A stretch of 64,000 bases of DNA from the NCBI RefSeq assembly GCF_051860505.1, contig NZ_JBHYDX010000002.1:219109-283108 (forward strand), given 5' to 3'. The DNA is from Pannonibacter sp051860505 (GTDB taxonomy: Bacteria; Pseudomonadota; Alphaproteobacteria; Rhizobiales; Stappiaceae). The position numbers were made by a program, and so were the translations under genes. Position 1 is the stretch's first letter, and the number at the start of each line of letters is the position of its first letter. This document shows, piece after piece, positions 22,990-31,686 of the stretch. The notes under the pieces are model-generated. The model did not search any database. It was not told where the DNA came from and saw only the letters and a program-made list of their open reading frames with translations.

Positions 22990-24981
22990 ATGTCCGCGAC
23001 AAAAATTCTCTGGGGCCCGATCCTCGTTGTTGTCCTGATCGTGCTCCTGTCGATCTGGGGCGCCACGCAATGGACAGCTTGGCAGCTTGGGTTTCAGGCG
23101 CAGCTCGGCACGCCCTGGTTCGAGCTGGCTGGGATGCCCGTCTACTACCCGCCGATGTTCTTCTGGTGGTGGTACGCCTATGAGGCCTACGCCCCCGGGA
23201 TTTTCAACATCGGCGGGATGATCGCTGCATCCGGCGGCTTCATCGCCATCACCGTCGCCATCGGCATGTCGGTATGGCGGGCGCGTGAAGCCAAAACCAT
23301 CGCCACCTATGGCTCGGCCCGTTGGGCGACCCCCGCCGAGGTGAAGGGCGCAGGCTTGCTCGGTCAGGATGGCGTCGTTCTCGGCAAGCTTGAGCGCGAC
23401 TACCTCCGCCACGATGGCCCCGAGCATGTTCTGTGCTTCGCCCCGACCCGCTCCGGCAAGGGCGTTGGCCTCGTCGTTCCCACCTTGTTGACCTGGCCGG
23501 GCTCCGTCGTCGTTCACGACATCAAGGGCGAGAACTGGCAAATCACCGCAGGCTTTCGCGCGCTTCATGGCCGCGTGCTGCTGTTCGATCCGACCAACAC
23601 CAAATCCGCCGCCTACAATCCGCTGCTCGAAGTCCGGCGCGGCGAGTGGGAAGTTCGCGACGTCCAGAACGTCGCCGACGTGCTGGTCGACCCCGAGGGG
23701 TCGCTGGAGAAGCGCAACCATTGGGAGAAGACCAGCCATAGCCTGCTGGTCGGCGCCATCCTGCATGTCCTCTATGCCGAACCCGACAAGACGCTGGCCG
23801 GTGTCGCTGGCTTCCTGTCCGACCCGAAGCGCCCGATTGAGACGACGCTGGCGGCGATGATGACCACGCCGCACCTCGGCGAGAAAGGCCCGCATCCGGT
23901 CATTGCTTCAACTGCGCGCGAGTTGCTGAACAAATCCGACAACGAGCGATCCGGCGTGCTGTCCACCGCCATGTCGTTTCTCGGCCTCTATCGTGATCCC
24001 GTCGTCGCCGAGGTGACGAGCCGCTGCGACTGGCGCATCGCCGACCTCATTGAGGACGAACGGCCGGCGACGCTCTACCTTGTCGTGCCGCCCTCGGACA
24101 TCTCCCGCACCAAGCCGCTGATCCGCCTGGTGCTCAATCAGATCGGCCGCCGCCTGACCGAGGATCTTCACACCAAGAGCCGACGGCATCGTGTTCTGAT
24201 GATGCTCGATGAGTTCCCGGCGCTCGGCCGGCTCGATTTCTTCGAAAGTGCCCTGGCCTTCATGGCGGGGTACGGCCTCAAAGCCTTCCTGATCGCGCAG
24301 TCCCTCAATCAGATCGAGAAGGCTTATGGCGCCAACAATTCCATCCTCGACAATTGCCATGTCCGCGTCTCATTCGCCACCAACGACGAACGCACCGCAA
24401 AGCGAGTGTCGGACGCACTTGGCACCGCCACCGAGATGAAGGCGATGAAGAACTACGCCGGCCATCGCCTGTCGCCCTGGCTCGGGCATCTGATGGTCTC
24501 GCGCTCCGAGACCGCGCGCCCGCTGCTGACGCCGGGCGAGATCATGCAGCTTCCACCCAATGACGAGATCGTCATGCTCGCGGCGACCCCGCCGATCCGG
24601 GCCAACAAGGCGCGCTATTTCGAGGACAAGCGCTTCAACGAGCGCCTGTTGCCACCGCCGGACCCGGCCAAGACTTCACGGACCACGCGGAAAGACGCCT
24701 GGACGGAGCTGAAACCACAGACGCCGGATGCTGCCCTGCTGGCCGAGATCCAGAAGGCGAAAAAGGACGCTGCCAACAGCGGACTACGCCGCGAGCCGGA
24801 ACTACCCGATCATGTCGCCATCGCCAGGGAAACCACGCCGTCCAACCCATCCCAGGAGTTCGACATCGTGATGGATGACCAGCCCGAAGATGCGGCCCGG
24901 CAATCCCGTATTCTGCGCCAGCAGATGCGCGGTGTCGCCCGTCAGATCGCCATGGACCCCAACGACAATATGGACCTGTGA
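22990..24981 (+). CDS. traG: Type IV coupling protein TraG/VirD4 (663 aa)
   Basis: Two N-terminal membrane segments (about residues 7-25 and 72-92) precede the ATPase: APTRSGKGVGLVVPT (Walker A, about residue 150) and LMMLDEFPALGRL (Walker B, about residue 403). The conserved segments FAPTRSGKG... VVHDIKGENW and LDNCHVRVSFATND are typical of TraG. The C-terminus is charged and flexible. It docks the relaxase-DNA complex to the inner-membrane channel. ATG at 22990 follows GAAAGGGCAACG; the longer frame from 22813 lies inside the relaxase gene. Confidence 0.95.
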   Translation: MSATKILWGPILVVVLIVLLSIWGATQWTAWQLGFQAQLGTPWFELAGMPVYYPPMFFWWWYAYEAYAPGIFNIGGMIAASGGFIAITVAIGMSVWRAREAKTIATYGSARWATPAEVKGAGLLGQDGVVLGKLERDYLRHDGPEHVLCFAPTRSGKGVGLVVPTLLTWPGSVVVHDIKGENWQITAGFRALHGRVLLFDPTNTKSAAYNPLLEVRRGEWEVRDVQNVADVLVDPEGSLEKRNHWEKTSHSLLVGAILHVLYAEPDKTLAGVAGFLSDPKRPIETTLAAMMTTPHLGEKGPHPVIASTARELLNKSDNERSGVLSTAMSFLGLYRDPVVAEVTSRCDWRIADLIEDERPATLYLVVPPSDISRTKPLIRLVLNQIGRRLTEDLHTKSRRHRVLMMLDEFPALGRLDFFESALAFMAGYGLKAFLIAQSLNQIEKAYGANNSILDNCHVRVSFATNDERTAKRVSDALGTATEMKAMKNYAGHRLSPWLGHLMVSRSETARPLLTPGEIMQLPPNDEIVMLAATPPIRANKARYFEDKRFNERLLPPPDPAKTSRTTRKDAWTELKPQTPDAALLAEIQKAKKDAANSGLRREPELPDHVAIARETTPSNPSQEFDIVMDDQPEDAARQSRILRQQMRGVARQIAMDPNDNMDL

Positions 24982-24989
24982 GGAAACCC

Positions 24990-25430
24990 ATGCGCGACCG
25001 AATGAACGTCTATCTGCCCTCGGACCTGATGAAGGGGATTTCCGAACTGGCCGAGCGCAAAAAGCTTTCACGCTCCGCCATCGTCGAGGCGGCCGTGGCG
25101 TCGTTCCTATCTCCGGATGGCGCCGACAAGCGGGAGGCTGCCTTCGCCCGCCGCCTCGACCGGCTATCGCGGCAGGCGCAGAGGATGGAGCGCGATCTCG
25201 GCGTCACCGCCGAAACCCTGGCGCTGTTCGTCCGTTTCTGGCTGACGGTCACGCCGCCGCTTCCTCCGGACGCGCAGTCTGCCGCGCAAATCAAAGGGCG
25301 GGAACGCTATGAGGGCTTCGTGGAGACGCTGGGGCGGCGACTGCAAAAGGGGCAGAGCTTCTTGCGAGAGATTCCTGATGATCTGCCTGGCGGTGATCAT
25401 CCCGCCGACGATGCGAAAACAGACACCTAA
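24990..25430 (+). CDS. CopG-type ribbon-helix-helix protein (146 aa)
   Basis: The N-terminal RHH (MNVYLPSDLMKGISELAERKKLSRSAIVEAAVASFL, residues 5-40) is followed by a helical region with coiled-coil character (FARRLDRLSRQAQRMERDLG) and a charged tail. ATG at 24990 is preceded by GTGAGGAA; an in-frame GTG at 24978 that overlaps the traG stop is less likely. RHH genes after traG in this ICE type are thought to regulate transfer or help the relaxosome. It is the last intact backbone gene before cargo block 1. Confidence 0.85.
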   Translation: MRDRMNVYLPSDLMKGISELAERKKLSRSAIVEAAVASFLSPDGADKREAAFARRLDRLSRQAQRMERDLGVTAETLALFVRFWLTVTPPLPPDAQSAAQIKGRERYEGFVETLGRRLQKGQSFLREIPDDLPGGDHPADDAKTDT

Positions 25431-25452
25431 TCCCTAGTGCAACGTCACAGGG

Positions 25453-25890
25453 CTATTTTGCGAATTCTTTCTCGCCCGCCACGCACGCCAACACGGCGAT
25501 AGTGACGGCAGGCATCATCGGGCTGACCTGTTCATGCAACAGCGTGGCAGTGAGCGCGAGCCCAAAAGGGTCGGAGCAATTGAAGTTGTCCAACGGCAGC
25601 GATGCCACCCTGAGCCAGTCCGCGATGCCAGAAGACAAAGCCGATCAGCGAAGCCAGCCGCCGAGCTTGCGCGACAGCTTCGCCCCTTCGGTATAGCCGA
25701 GACCGCACATGATAACGGCCGCCAGCATCAGCAGGTCGCCGATGGGCGCGACCGTGACGCCCTGTGTCACAGCGAACCCGGCCACGAGCGCATTCCCGAG
25801 ACAAGAGAACAGCCAAAACGCCGGGCGCGGATGATCATGAAGGCGCCAATGGGGACGGCGGAACACGATCTCGTTGACGTCGATCTCGAT
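25453..25890 (-). pseudogene. Remnant of EamA/DMT-family transporter
   Basis: Minus-strand translation gives two EamA-like pieces. One (about 25,884-25,645) reads FWLFSCLGNALVAGF... GLGYTEGAKLSRKLGGW and stops. The second continues in other frames (SLIGFVFWHRGLAQGGIAAVGQLQLL, then ALTATLLHEQVSPMMPAVTIAVLACVAG) to 25453. The membrane segments that normally link these parts are missing and at least two frame changes are needed. The upstream half is gone at about 25,890, where a DUF2274 fragment on the other strand begins. So it is a truncated, internally deleted transporter gene left from an earlier rearrangement. Confidence 0.7.
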
Positions 25891-25965
25891 GAGCGGCTGA
25901 CCGTGCCGATGCTGGAGCGATTCATTTCGACGGATCGGGGCTTTGCGAAGGCGCGGCGGTCGCCG
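25891..25965 (+). pseudogene. C-terminal fragment of DUF2274 gene
   Basis: The translation ERLTVPMLERFISTDRGFAKARR matches the end of the intact DUF2274 protein at 42547-42777 (RLIVPMLERFIATDRGFAKLRR). Only about 23 residues remain. It runs into the 3' end of a minus-strand LysR gene, exactly as in the intact copy. This marks the recombination boundary of cargo block 1. Confidence 0.75.
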
Positions 25966-25967
25966 GA

Positions 25968-26915
25968 TCAGGATCCATTCATCCCGCTTTCCAAAGGACC
26001 AAGCAGGCATGTAGTGACAATGCTGGCCTCGCAGCGTTTCGAGATTACCTTTGCCAGGCTAAGCAGCCGCCGGAAAGCGGGATTGTCGTTGCGCGGCGAC
26101 CAGACCGCGCAGAACGGCAGTACTTGTCCGGCAAGCGGGCGATAGACGGCGCCAGGGAATTGCGTGGCGGTGGTCGCCTCACTGGTTAGCGTCAGGCTTT
26201 GCCCTGTGGCCACGATCTGCATCAACGTGTCGCGATAAACCGCGTGCCGCTGGATGTTGGGACTATGTCCCAGTCCGGCAAGGTGCTTCACCAGATAGTC
26301 ATGGATCTCCGCACCCGATTGCGCCTCACTGACGACGAATTCGCAATCCCGAAGATCATTCCAGCCAATCTCCTGCTTTGCTGCCAGATCATGCTTCTCG
26401 GACATCGCCACATAGACGCGCTCATTCCACAGATGCGCGAAATCACAACCCTCGACTGAAGGCATTCCGGTCAGAAATGCGACATCCAGCCGATGCTGCT
26501 GAATCGCCGGCACATGGTCGGTTGCATCGCCTTCGGCATATTCGATCCGCACCCTAGCATGATCGGCGCCATAGGCATCCAGCAACTGGGTAATAAAGCC
26601 GGAGGCCATGGAAGACATCAGACCAATTCTGACAACGCCCTCTTGGCCCCGCCCGATTATGCCAACCTCCAGCGTCGCGTGGGTGAGTTGATTCAGCGCC
26701 TTGCGCGCCCTGCGGATGAACCGCTCACCCGCGATCGTGAGGGTGACGCCACCGTGACCGCGAATAAACAGGGCGGCACCGATATTGTCTTCGAGATCAC
26801 GGATGCGACGACTGACTGTTGAGGGTTCAACAGACAGGCCGCGCGCCGCGCGTCGAAAGCTTCGTTGCTCCGCCGCTGCAAGAACATATCTTAGATGACG
26901 GAGCTCAAATTTCAT
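25968..26915 (-). CDS. LysR-family regulator, copy 1 (315 aa)
   Basis: The N-terminal winged HTH is LRHLRYVLAAAEQRSFRRAARGLSVEPSTVSRRIRDLEDNIGAALFIR, followed by a LysR substrate-binding domain (VRIGLMSSMASGFITQLLDAY... HRLDVAFLTG). The ATG at 26913-26915 is chosen because the HTH begins there; an upstream extension to 27041 runs antisense through the DUF1272 gene. The start overlaps the DUF1272 stop, suggesting coupling. The protein is a clear paralogue of the LysR at 42719-43687 along its whole length, with a different C-terminal tail. Effector unknown. Confidence 0.9.
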   Translation of the reverse strand: MKFELRHLRYVLAAAEQRSFRRAARGLSVEPSTVSRRIRDLEDNIGAALFIRGHGGVTLTIAGERFIRRARKALNQLTHATLEVGIIGRGQEGVVRIGLMSSMASGFITQLLDAYGADHARVRIEYAEGDATDHVPAIQQHRLDVAFLTGMPSVEGCDFAHLWNERVYVAMSEKHDLAAKQEIGWNDLRDCEFVVSEAQSGAEIHDYLVKHLAGLGHSPNIQRHAVYRDTLMQIVATGQSLTLTSEATTATQFPGAVYRPLAGQVLPFCAVWSPRNDNPAFRRLLSLAKVISKRCEASIVTTCLLGPLESGMNGS

Positions 26916-27169
26916 GTGCCGTGACCCATCCGGTCCCGGCACTCCACATTGTGCATCCGCTTCATCGAAGCAGGATATTTCGGAAGCAACGTTTCCGGCC
27001 TGATCGGCCTTGGAACAAGATTGCCGCCGCAGTTTGGACATGTACCGTCAGGCAGCATCTTGGCGCAGGCAGCGCAAAACGTACATTCAAACGAGCAGAT
27101 GCGTGCTTCTAGGCTGGAAGGCGGGAGATCTCGGTTGCAGCATTCACAGTTCGGGCGGATATCAAGCAT
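26912..27169 (-). CDS. DUF1272 zinc-ribbon protein (85 aa)
   Basis: The sequence LDIRPNCECCNRDLPPSSLEARICSFECTFCAACA... CPNCGGNLVPRPIRP contains four cysteine pairs (CECC, CSFEC, CAAC, CPNC), the pattern of the DUF1272 family, which probably binds zinc. Its function is not known. It lies between the acetyltransferase (9-bp gap) and the LysR gene it overlaps, all on the minus strand and probably in one transcript. Confidence 0.9.
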   Translation of the reverse strand: MLDIRPNCECCNRDLPPSSLEARICSFECTFCAACAKMLPDGTCPNCGGNLVPRPIRPETLLPKYPASMKRMHNVECRDRMGHGT

Positions 27170-27178
27170 CGATCCGCC

Positions 27179-27655
27179 TCACGCCTTGAGATCATATGTG
27201 ATCCAAGGCGTGGCCTGCGCAACCTCGTCATAGAATCCTCGCGCTATCGCATTGTCGGGTGCCGTGATCCAGCGCACTAGAGGCCAGCTGCGTTCCCGCG
27301 CGATTAATGACAGCCTCTCGATCAGATGACGCCCGATGCCGAGGCCTCGGCTATCGGGATCGACAAACAGATCGTCAAGGAACCCGGCATCCTTTCCCAA
27401 AAGCGGCTTGGGGAACGCTCGAAAGTGCGCGAAGCCGATAACCTCTCCACCGTCGGTGACGGCGACGATACATTCCTGAATATGAGCGGAGTCAATGAGC
27501 CATGCCCATGTCTGGTCAAGAATGCTGTCATCCATCGGTACATCATAGAATGCGGCATAGCCGCGATAGAGCCTTCGCCACGCTTCGGCATCTTCCGGCG
27601 CGACAGCTCGAACCAAGACTTCTTGGCGTTCAGATTTCTTTGTCGGCGCTATCAT
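27179..27655 (-). CDS. GNAT-family N-acetyltransferase (158 aa)
   Basis: A GNAT fold with VRAVAPEDAEAWRRLYRGY at the start, FLDDLFVDPDSRGLGIGRHLIERLSLIARE (acetyl-CoA-binding motif A, about residues 92-121) and WITAPDNAIARGFYDEVA (motif B). It would transfer an acetyl group from acetyl-CoA to a small amine; the substrate cannot be read from the sequence. Located between the MFS exporter and DUF1272 in cargo 1, so it may modify a toxic compound handled by the cluster. Confidence 0.88.
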   Translation of the reverse strand: MIAPTKKSERQEVLVRAVAPEDAEAWRRLYRGYAAFYDVPMDDSILDQTWAWLIDSAHIQECIVAVTDGGEVIGFAHFRAFPKPLLGKDAGFLDDLFVDPDSRGLGIGRHLIERLSLIARERSWPLVRWITAPDNAIARGFYDEVAQATPWITYDLKA

Positions 27656-27788
27656 AGCCTATCCTTCAATGGGTTCGATCGCTGTATTCAGAAGTACTGC
27701 TCGCCTATTCTTCCTCGGCGAGCAGTACACGTTGTATTACTTCATCACGGTCTTGAAACCGAAGAGCGCCCCGCCTGTAGAGAATGGG

Positions 27789-29186
27789 TTATTGCGCGGC
27801 GGCTGACCGATTGGCCTTGCCCGGCAAGATGATGGCGGCGCTGACGAGGCCGACCAGCACAATGCAAGCGGAGATCAGGATCGCCGAACTTGACCCCTGT
27901 GCCGCCGTTCCGCCCGATGCCAGGACGGCAACGCTGACCGCGACCCCCACGGCAAGCCCGACGGCGGAACCCACCTCCTGCGTGGTGGTGAGCATTCCAC
28001 CTGCCAGACCGTGATCGGCGGCTTCGACCCCTTCGATCCCGGCTACTGTCCAGGCGGGGAATGCGATGCCGTAGCCGATTCCCGCTATGAGCGTTCCCGG
28101 CAATATAGACACGGCCCACGAGGCGTCCGCCGACAGGGACACGCCCAGCGTCGCCAATCCTGCGACAAACAGGATCATACCGCCGAGAACGACCAGCTTT
28201 GTACCCACTCTCGCGATCAGGGCGGGCCCGACCCAGGCGCTTGAAAGCGTGAACGCAATCGCCATCGGCAGTAGGCCCAGACCGGTTCCGGTGGCCGTAA
28301 AGCCAAGGATTTCCTGCATATACAACGCCACGATCACGAAGGTCGGACCCAGCGCCGTATTTGCCAGAAGGGAAACAAGATTTGCGCCACCCGTCAGTCG
28401 CCGCCAGAAAACAGGCAGCGGCATCAGAGGCGTTTCCACCTTGCTTTCCACCCAGACAAACAACCCGAGCAGTACGATTGCCAAAAGGATCAGACCGAAT
28501 GTAACTGGGTGCGCCAGTCCGACATGCTCGCTGTTGGCAAACGCATAGACCAGAGTGGCGGTGCCCGTTGCAACCAGCGCCGCGCCCAGAACATCCAGTC
28601 GTCCCGACGCTGTGCTGGCGTCCGGCTTACCAGCAGGCAGCATGCCCGCACATGCAATGACTATCGCGCCGATGGGGACATTGATCCAAAGCACCCAACG
28701 CCATCCCATCAGATCAGTGATGATGCCGCCCAGAATGAGACCCGCCACAAACCCACTGGCGGCAACGGCCGTCCAGGCGCCCAATGCCCGATTGCGTTGC
28801 TGCTCGGATGGGAAGACAGCCAGAAGCAGCGAAAATGCGGCAGGCGAAAACAGGGCCGCGCCGAAGCCCTGCAAGGCGCGCGTTGCGATCAACGTCCCTG
28901 GGTTTTGAGAAAAACCCCCAACCAAAGAACTTATGGTGAAAATCACCAACCCTGTCAGAAACACACGCCTGCGGCCGAACATGTCGGCAGCGCGCCCGCC
29001 CAGCAGGAGAAAACCGGCGATCGCGACGCCGTAGGCATTGATGACCCACTGCAACCCACCCGACGTAAATCCGAGGCTTTCCTGGATCTGCGGCAAGGGA
29101 ATCATCGTGATCGAAAAATCGAGAAGCGCAACGAACTGCGTTGTGCATAACAAGATCAGGCAAATAGCCTGTAGGGATCGGTTCAT
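27789..29186 (-). CDS. MFS transporter, DHA2-type drug exporter (465 aa)
   Basis: About 12-14 hydrophobic segments; motif A is intact (GGRAADMFGRRRVF, between TM2 and TM3) and a GAALFSPAAFSLL motif-C-like region follows. The protein begins MNRSLQAICLILLCTTQFVALLDFSITMIPLPQIQESLG, typical of DHA2 proton antiporters for drugs or solvents. It lies in the inner membrane. On the minus strand after the LLM oxidoreductase (148-bp gap). Substrate unknown. Confidence 0.9.
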   Translation of the reverse strand: MNRSLQAICLILLCTTQFVALLDFSITMIPLPQIQESLGFTSGGLQWVINAYGVAIAGFLLLGGRAADMFGRRRVFLTGLVIFTISSLVGGFSQNPGTLIATRALQGFGAALFSPAAFSLLLAVFPSEQQRNRALGAWTAVAASGFVAGLILGGIITDLMGWRWVLWINVPIGAIVIACAGMLPAGKPDASTASGRLDVLGAALVATGTATLVYAFANSEHVGLAHPVTFGLILLAIVLLGLFVWVESKVETPLMPLPVFWRRLTGGANLVSLLANTALGPTFVIVALYMQEILGFTATGTGLGLLPMAIAFTLSSAWVGPALIARVGTKLVVLGGMILFVAGLATLGVSLSADASWAVSILPGTLIAGIGYGIAFPAWTVAGIEGVEAADHGLAGGMLTTTQEVGSAVGLAVGVAVSVAVLASGGTAAQGSSSAILISACIVLVGLVSAAIILPGKANRSAAAQ

Positions 29187-29334
29187 GAACTTGCCTCAAG
29201 GTCGGCGTTGACGTGTTCGGCACAGATTCGACGTAGAACTATTGTGCTTGTGGGGATGCGATTGATGACTGCGCTATTGGGCTCGGCCGCTTTTGTTGAA
29301 ATTGGCAGAGGATGCGTACGGCGATCCGTAACGC

Positions 29335-30384
29335 TCACCATTTCTGACTCAGGGGCGCTGGCCCCTCATGGGACGGGAACAGCGGCAACACCTCTTCGGC
29401 GAGTTCCTGAATGATCTCCGCCGCCGGTCGCGCAGCAAACTGGATACCGAGTGCCGCATGGTTCACCCCGGCCTCCCGCCATTCACCGAGAAGGTCGATC
29501 AATCCGTTGCGCCCGGTTTTCAGGGTGTAGCCACCCCGCTGCGGGGTTCGGGGAAAGTTAGGATCGTCGACAAGGTCGAGCCATTCATTGGTCATATGCG
29601 GGCGGAAGCCGCCGCCCGGAACAAGCTCACGCCACGCACGGATGTTTTGCGCCAACCGCCGCGGCCCCTCGGGCGTATGCGTCGGCTGCGGATAGGTCAG
29701 CCAGCCATCGGCATGTTCAGCGACCCATGACGGGGCCTGTCTGCTTGATCCCGTCACAATGAGCGGAATACGCCCCGCAGCCGCCTTGGGCAGGAAATCG
29801 ACACCGTTCATCACACCTAGCGGAGAGTTTATAGATGGGCGGCCCACGCCAACCAGTTGGCGGAAATAACTCACCGTCTCCGCGAAGCGTTCGCCTCGAG
29901 CATCGATGTCGAGACCATAGGCGGGATATTCAACGGGCCGGTCGCCCGATGCGATGCCGAGTACAAGGCGTCCGCCCGATAGATGGTCGATCGTTGTCGC
30001 CATCTTGGCGAGATCGATCGGATGGCGCAGGGAAAAGATCGCGCTGCCGGTTGCGAGCGCGGCACGCTCCGTCCGCGCCGCGAGATAGGCAAGGTAAGTG
30101 AAGGGATCGAAGACCTGGCCCGCATCTCCGAAGCCAGGATCGAACAGCGGCACGTCGCGTACCCAGACAGCAGCGAAACCGCGCCGGTCGATGTCGGTAA
30201 CAAGATCGGCCTGACCTTCCAGCACTCCCATATCGCCCTCGAAAAAGCGCAGCGGCAGAAAGATGCCGATGGTGAGTTGGTCGGGCGCGAACATCCGGCG
30301 ATAGCCGGGATGCCCGGCAAAGGCATCGGAAGAGGCCCCAGTGGGCCTTGGACCTGCCGGAACAATGGCGGTGGCGATATTCAT
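29335..30384 (-). CDS. LLM-class flavin-dependent oxidoreductase (349 aa)
   Basis: Luciferase-like TIM-barrel signatures: LTIGIFLPLRFF, GFAAVWVRDVPLFDP, FDPFTYLAYLAARTERAALATGSAIFSLRHPIDLAKMATTIDHLSGGRLVLGIASGD. This is close to the TIGR03571-type subfamily. Such enzymes use FMNH2 or F420 to oxidise or cleave organic substrates. In this cargo it is grouped with a GST and exporters, which suggests detoxification of a xenobiotic or reactive carbonyl. Promoter-proximal neighbour is the GST, 36 bp upstream. Confidence 0.9.
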   Translation of the reverse strand: MNIATAIVPAGPRPTGASSDAFAGHPGYRRMFAPDQLTIGIFLPLRFFEGDMGVLEGQADLVTDIDRRGFAAVWVRDVPLFDPGFGDAGQVFDPFTYLAYLAARTERAALATGSAIFSLRHPIDLAKMATTIDHLSGGRLVLGIASGDRPVEYPAYGLDIDARGERFAETVSYFRQLVGVGRPSINSPLGVMNGVDFLPKAAAGRIPLIVTGSSRQAPSWVAEHADGWLTYPQPTHTPEGPRRLAQNIRAWRELVPGGGFRPHMTNEWLDLVDDPNFPRTPQRGGYTLKTGRNGLIDLLGEWREAGVNHAALGIQFAARPAAEIIQELAEEVLPLFPSHEGPAPLSQKW

Positions 30385-30420
30385 GGTACGGGTCTCCTTT
30401 GATTTTTTCCGCGCATATGC

Positions 30421-31044
30421 TCAGGGGCCGGTCGCCGGTGCGGGAAGCGCTATGCCGCGCTGGACGGCTGGCCGTTGCGCAACCAACTTGTGCCAGCGGG
30501 CAAGATGTTGATGGTGGGTGAAGCTAAAGCCGCATATCGCCGCGATATGGGTCCAACCGAAGGTGGCGATATCGGCGATGGAATAGTCCTCACCAGCGAG
30601 CCAGAGGTGGTTAGCCAGCTGCGCATCGAGCGTTGCGAAGGCTTCTTCTGTCAGACGTCGGTAGCGATCGATGGCAAGCGGGATTTTCTCTGCGGAGAAC
30701 ATCTCGAAATAGACGCGCTGACCAAGGATCGGCCCCATGCTCGACGCATGGAACTGAAGCCACTTGATCGCCTCCCAACGCGTCTTTGTTTCTTTTGGCA
30801 GCAGTTGGCCGGACTTGTCGGCGAGATAGAGCAGGATGGCGGCGGATTCGAACAACGTGACGCCGGTGTCGTCATCCGTGATCACCGGGATGCGTCCGTG
30901 TGGGTTGAGGGTGAGAAACGCTGGTCTCCTGTGCTCGCCATCATCGATGTTCACATGATGCAGGCGATAAGGCAGCTCCAGCTCCTCAAGCGCGATCGTC
31001 GCCTTGAAGCCATTGGGGGAGGAATCCGTATAGAGATCGATCAT
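30421..31044 (-). CDS. Glutathione S-transferase (207 aa)
   Basis: The N-terminal thioredoxin-like domain (MIDLYTDSSPNGFKATIALEEL... NPHGRIPVITDDD... LFESAAILLYLADKSG) has the Ser-Pro-Asn and E-S-A-A glutathione-binding features of the YfcG/Nu-like class. A helical C-terminal domain follows (WLAGEDYSIADIATFGW). It is cytosolic and conjugates or reduces electrophiles with glutathione. The ATG overlaps the stop of the upstream MFS remnant. Confidence 0.92.
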   Translation of the reverse strand: MIDLYTDSSPNGFKATIALEELELPYRLHHVNIDDGEHRRPAFLTLNPHGRIPVITDDDTGVTLFESAAILLYLADKSGQLLPKETKTRWEAIKWLQFHASSMGPILGQRVYFEMFSAEKIPLAIDRYRRLTEEAFATLDAQLANHLWLAGEDYSIADIATFGWTHIAAICGFSFTHHQHLARWHKLVAQRPAVQRGIALPAPATGP

Positions 31045-31559
31045 CGCATTGCTCCTTCCGGCAGCGCTCGCGCACTGGTTTCATTCGGTTTGTCCTGAAG
31101 GGTGAAGACCAGCAGCGCCGCCAGTACTGAAAGTGCGAGCGACCCCATCCAGAGCCAGCCATAAGCGCCAGTCGTGTCGTAGAGCAGGCCTCCGAAGAGG
31201 GCGTGGCCGCCGGCGACAACAATGCCAAAGCCACTTACGAACCCGGCTGCGGAGTCAGTAAGCGCCAGCACTCCCGCGCCGATGGCGACCATTCCGGCAT
31301 ACATGAGCGACCTCGGACCGCTCACGTCGATGATCCTGCCAGCAAAGGGCGCCGCGAAGGCCATCAGCACTAGCGCCAGCGCACCAACGCCCGACAGGAA
31401 CGAGCGCGACCAGCCAAGTTCCCCCTCCAGAGCGTGCATCACCAGACCCAGCATAGCCCGCACAGAGAACGACACCGCGAGCGCCGTAAATCCCAGCATG
31501 ACCAGAATCCAGGGATTGAACGCTGGTCCGCTTTCTTGTGCGCCTGCTTCAATGGTCAT
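31041..31559 (-). pseudogene. MFS transporter with large internal deletion (172 aa)
   Basis: The reading frame is open, but the product is less than half the usual MFS length. Residues 1-112 resemble the first four membrane segments (NPWILVMLGFTALAVSFSVRAMLGLVM... FAAPFAGRIIDVSGPRSLMYAG). Then GFGIVVAGGHALFGGLLYDTTGAYGWLWMGSLALSVLAALLVF resembles only the last two. The middle, about 220 residues, appears to be missing in frame. It is unlikely to transport. First gene of the minus-strand operon and coupled to the GST, so its frame may be kept because it drives GST translation. Confidence 0.7.
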
Positions 31560-31617
31560 TGATCCATCTCGCTTTCATCTGCGAGGCACGCTAAAGTATG
31601 AAAACGTCCTCAGACGC

Positions 31618-31636
31618 TGAAATACTATTTATTTCA
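31618..31636. promoter_or_regulatory. LysR-type operator candidate between divergent genes
   Basis: The perfect dyad TGAAATA-CTATT-TATTTCA lies in the 127-bp gap between the minus-strand operon (start 31559) and the LysR gene (start 31687). This is where a LysR regulator would bind to control both directions. Confidence 0.55.
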
Positions 31637-31686
31637 GGGTATAAGAAACGATATGATCTGCGATAAGAATTTAGGTGATCTATATT

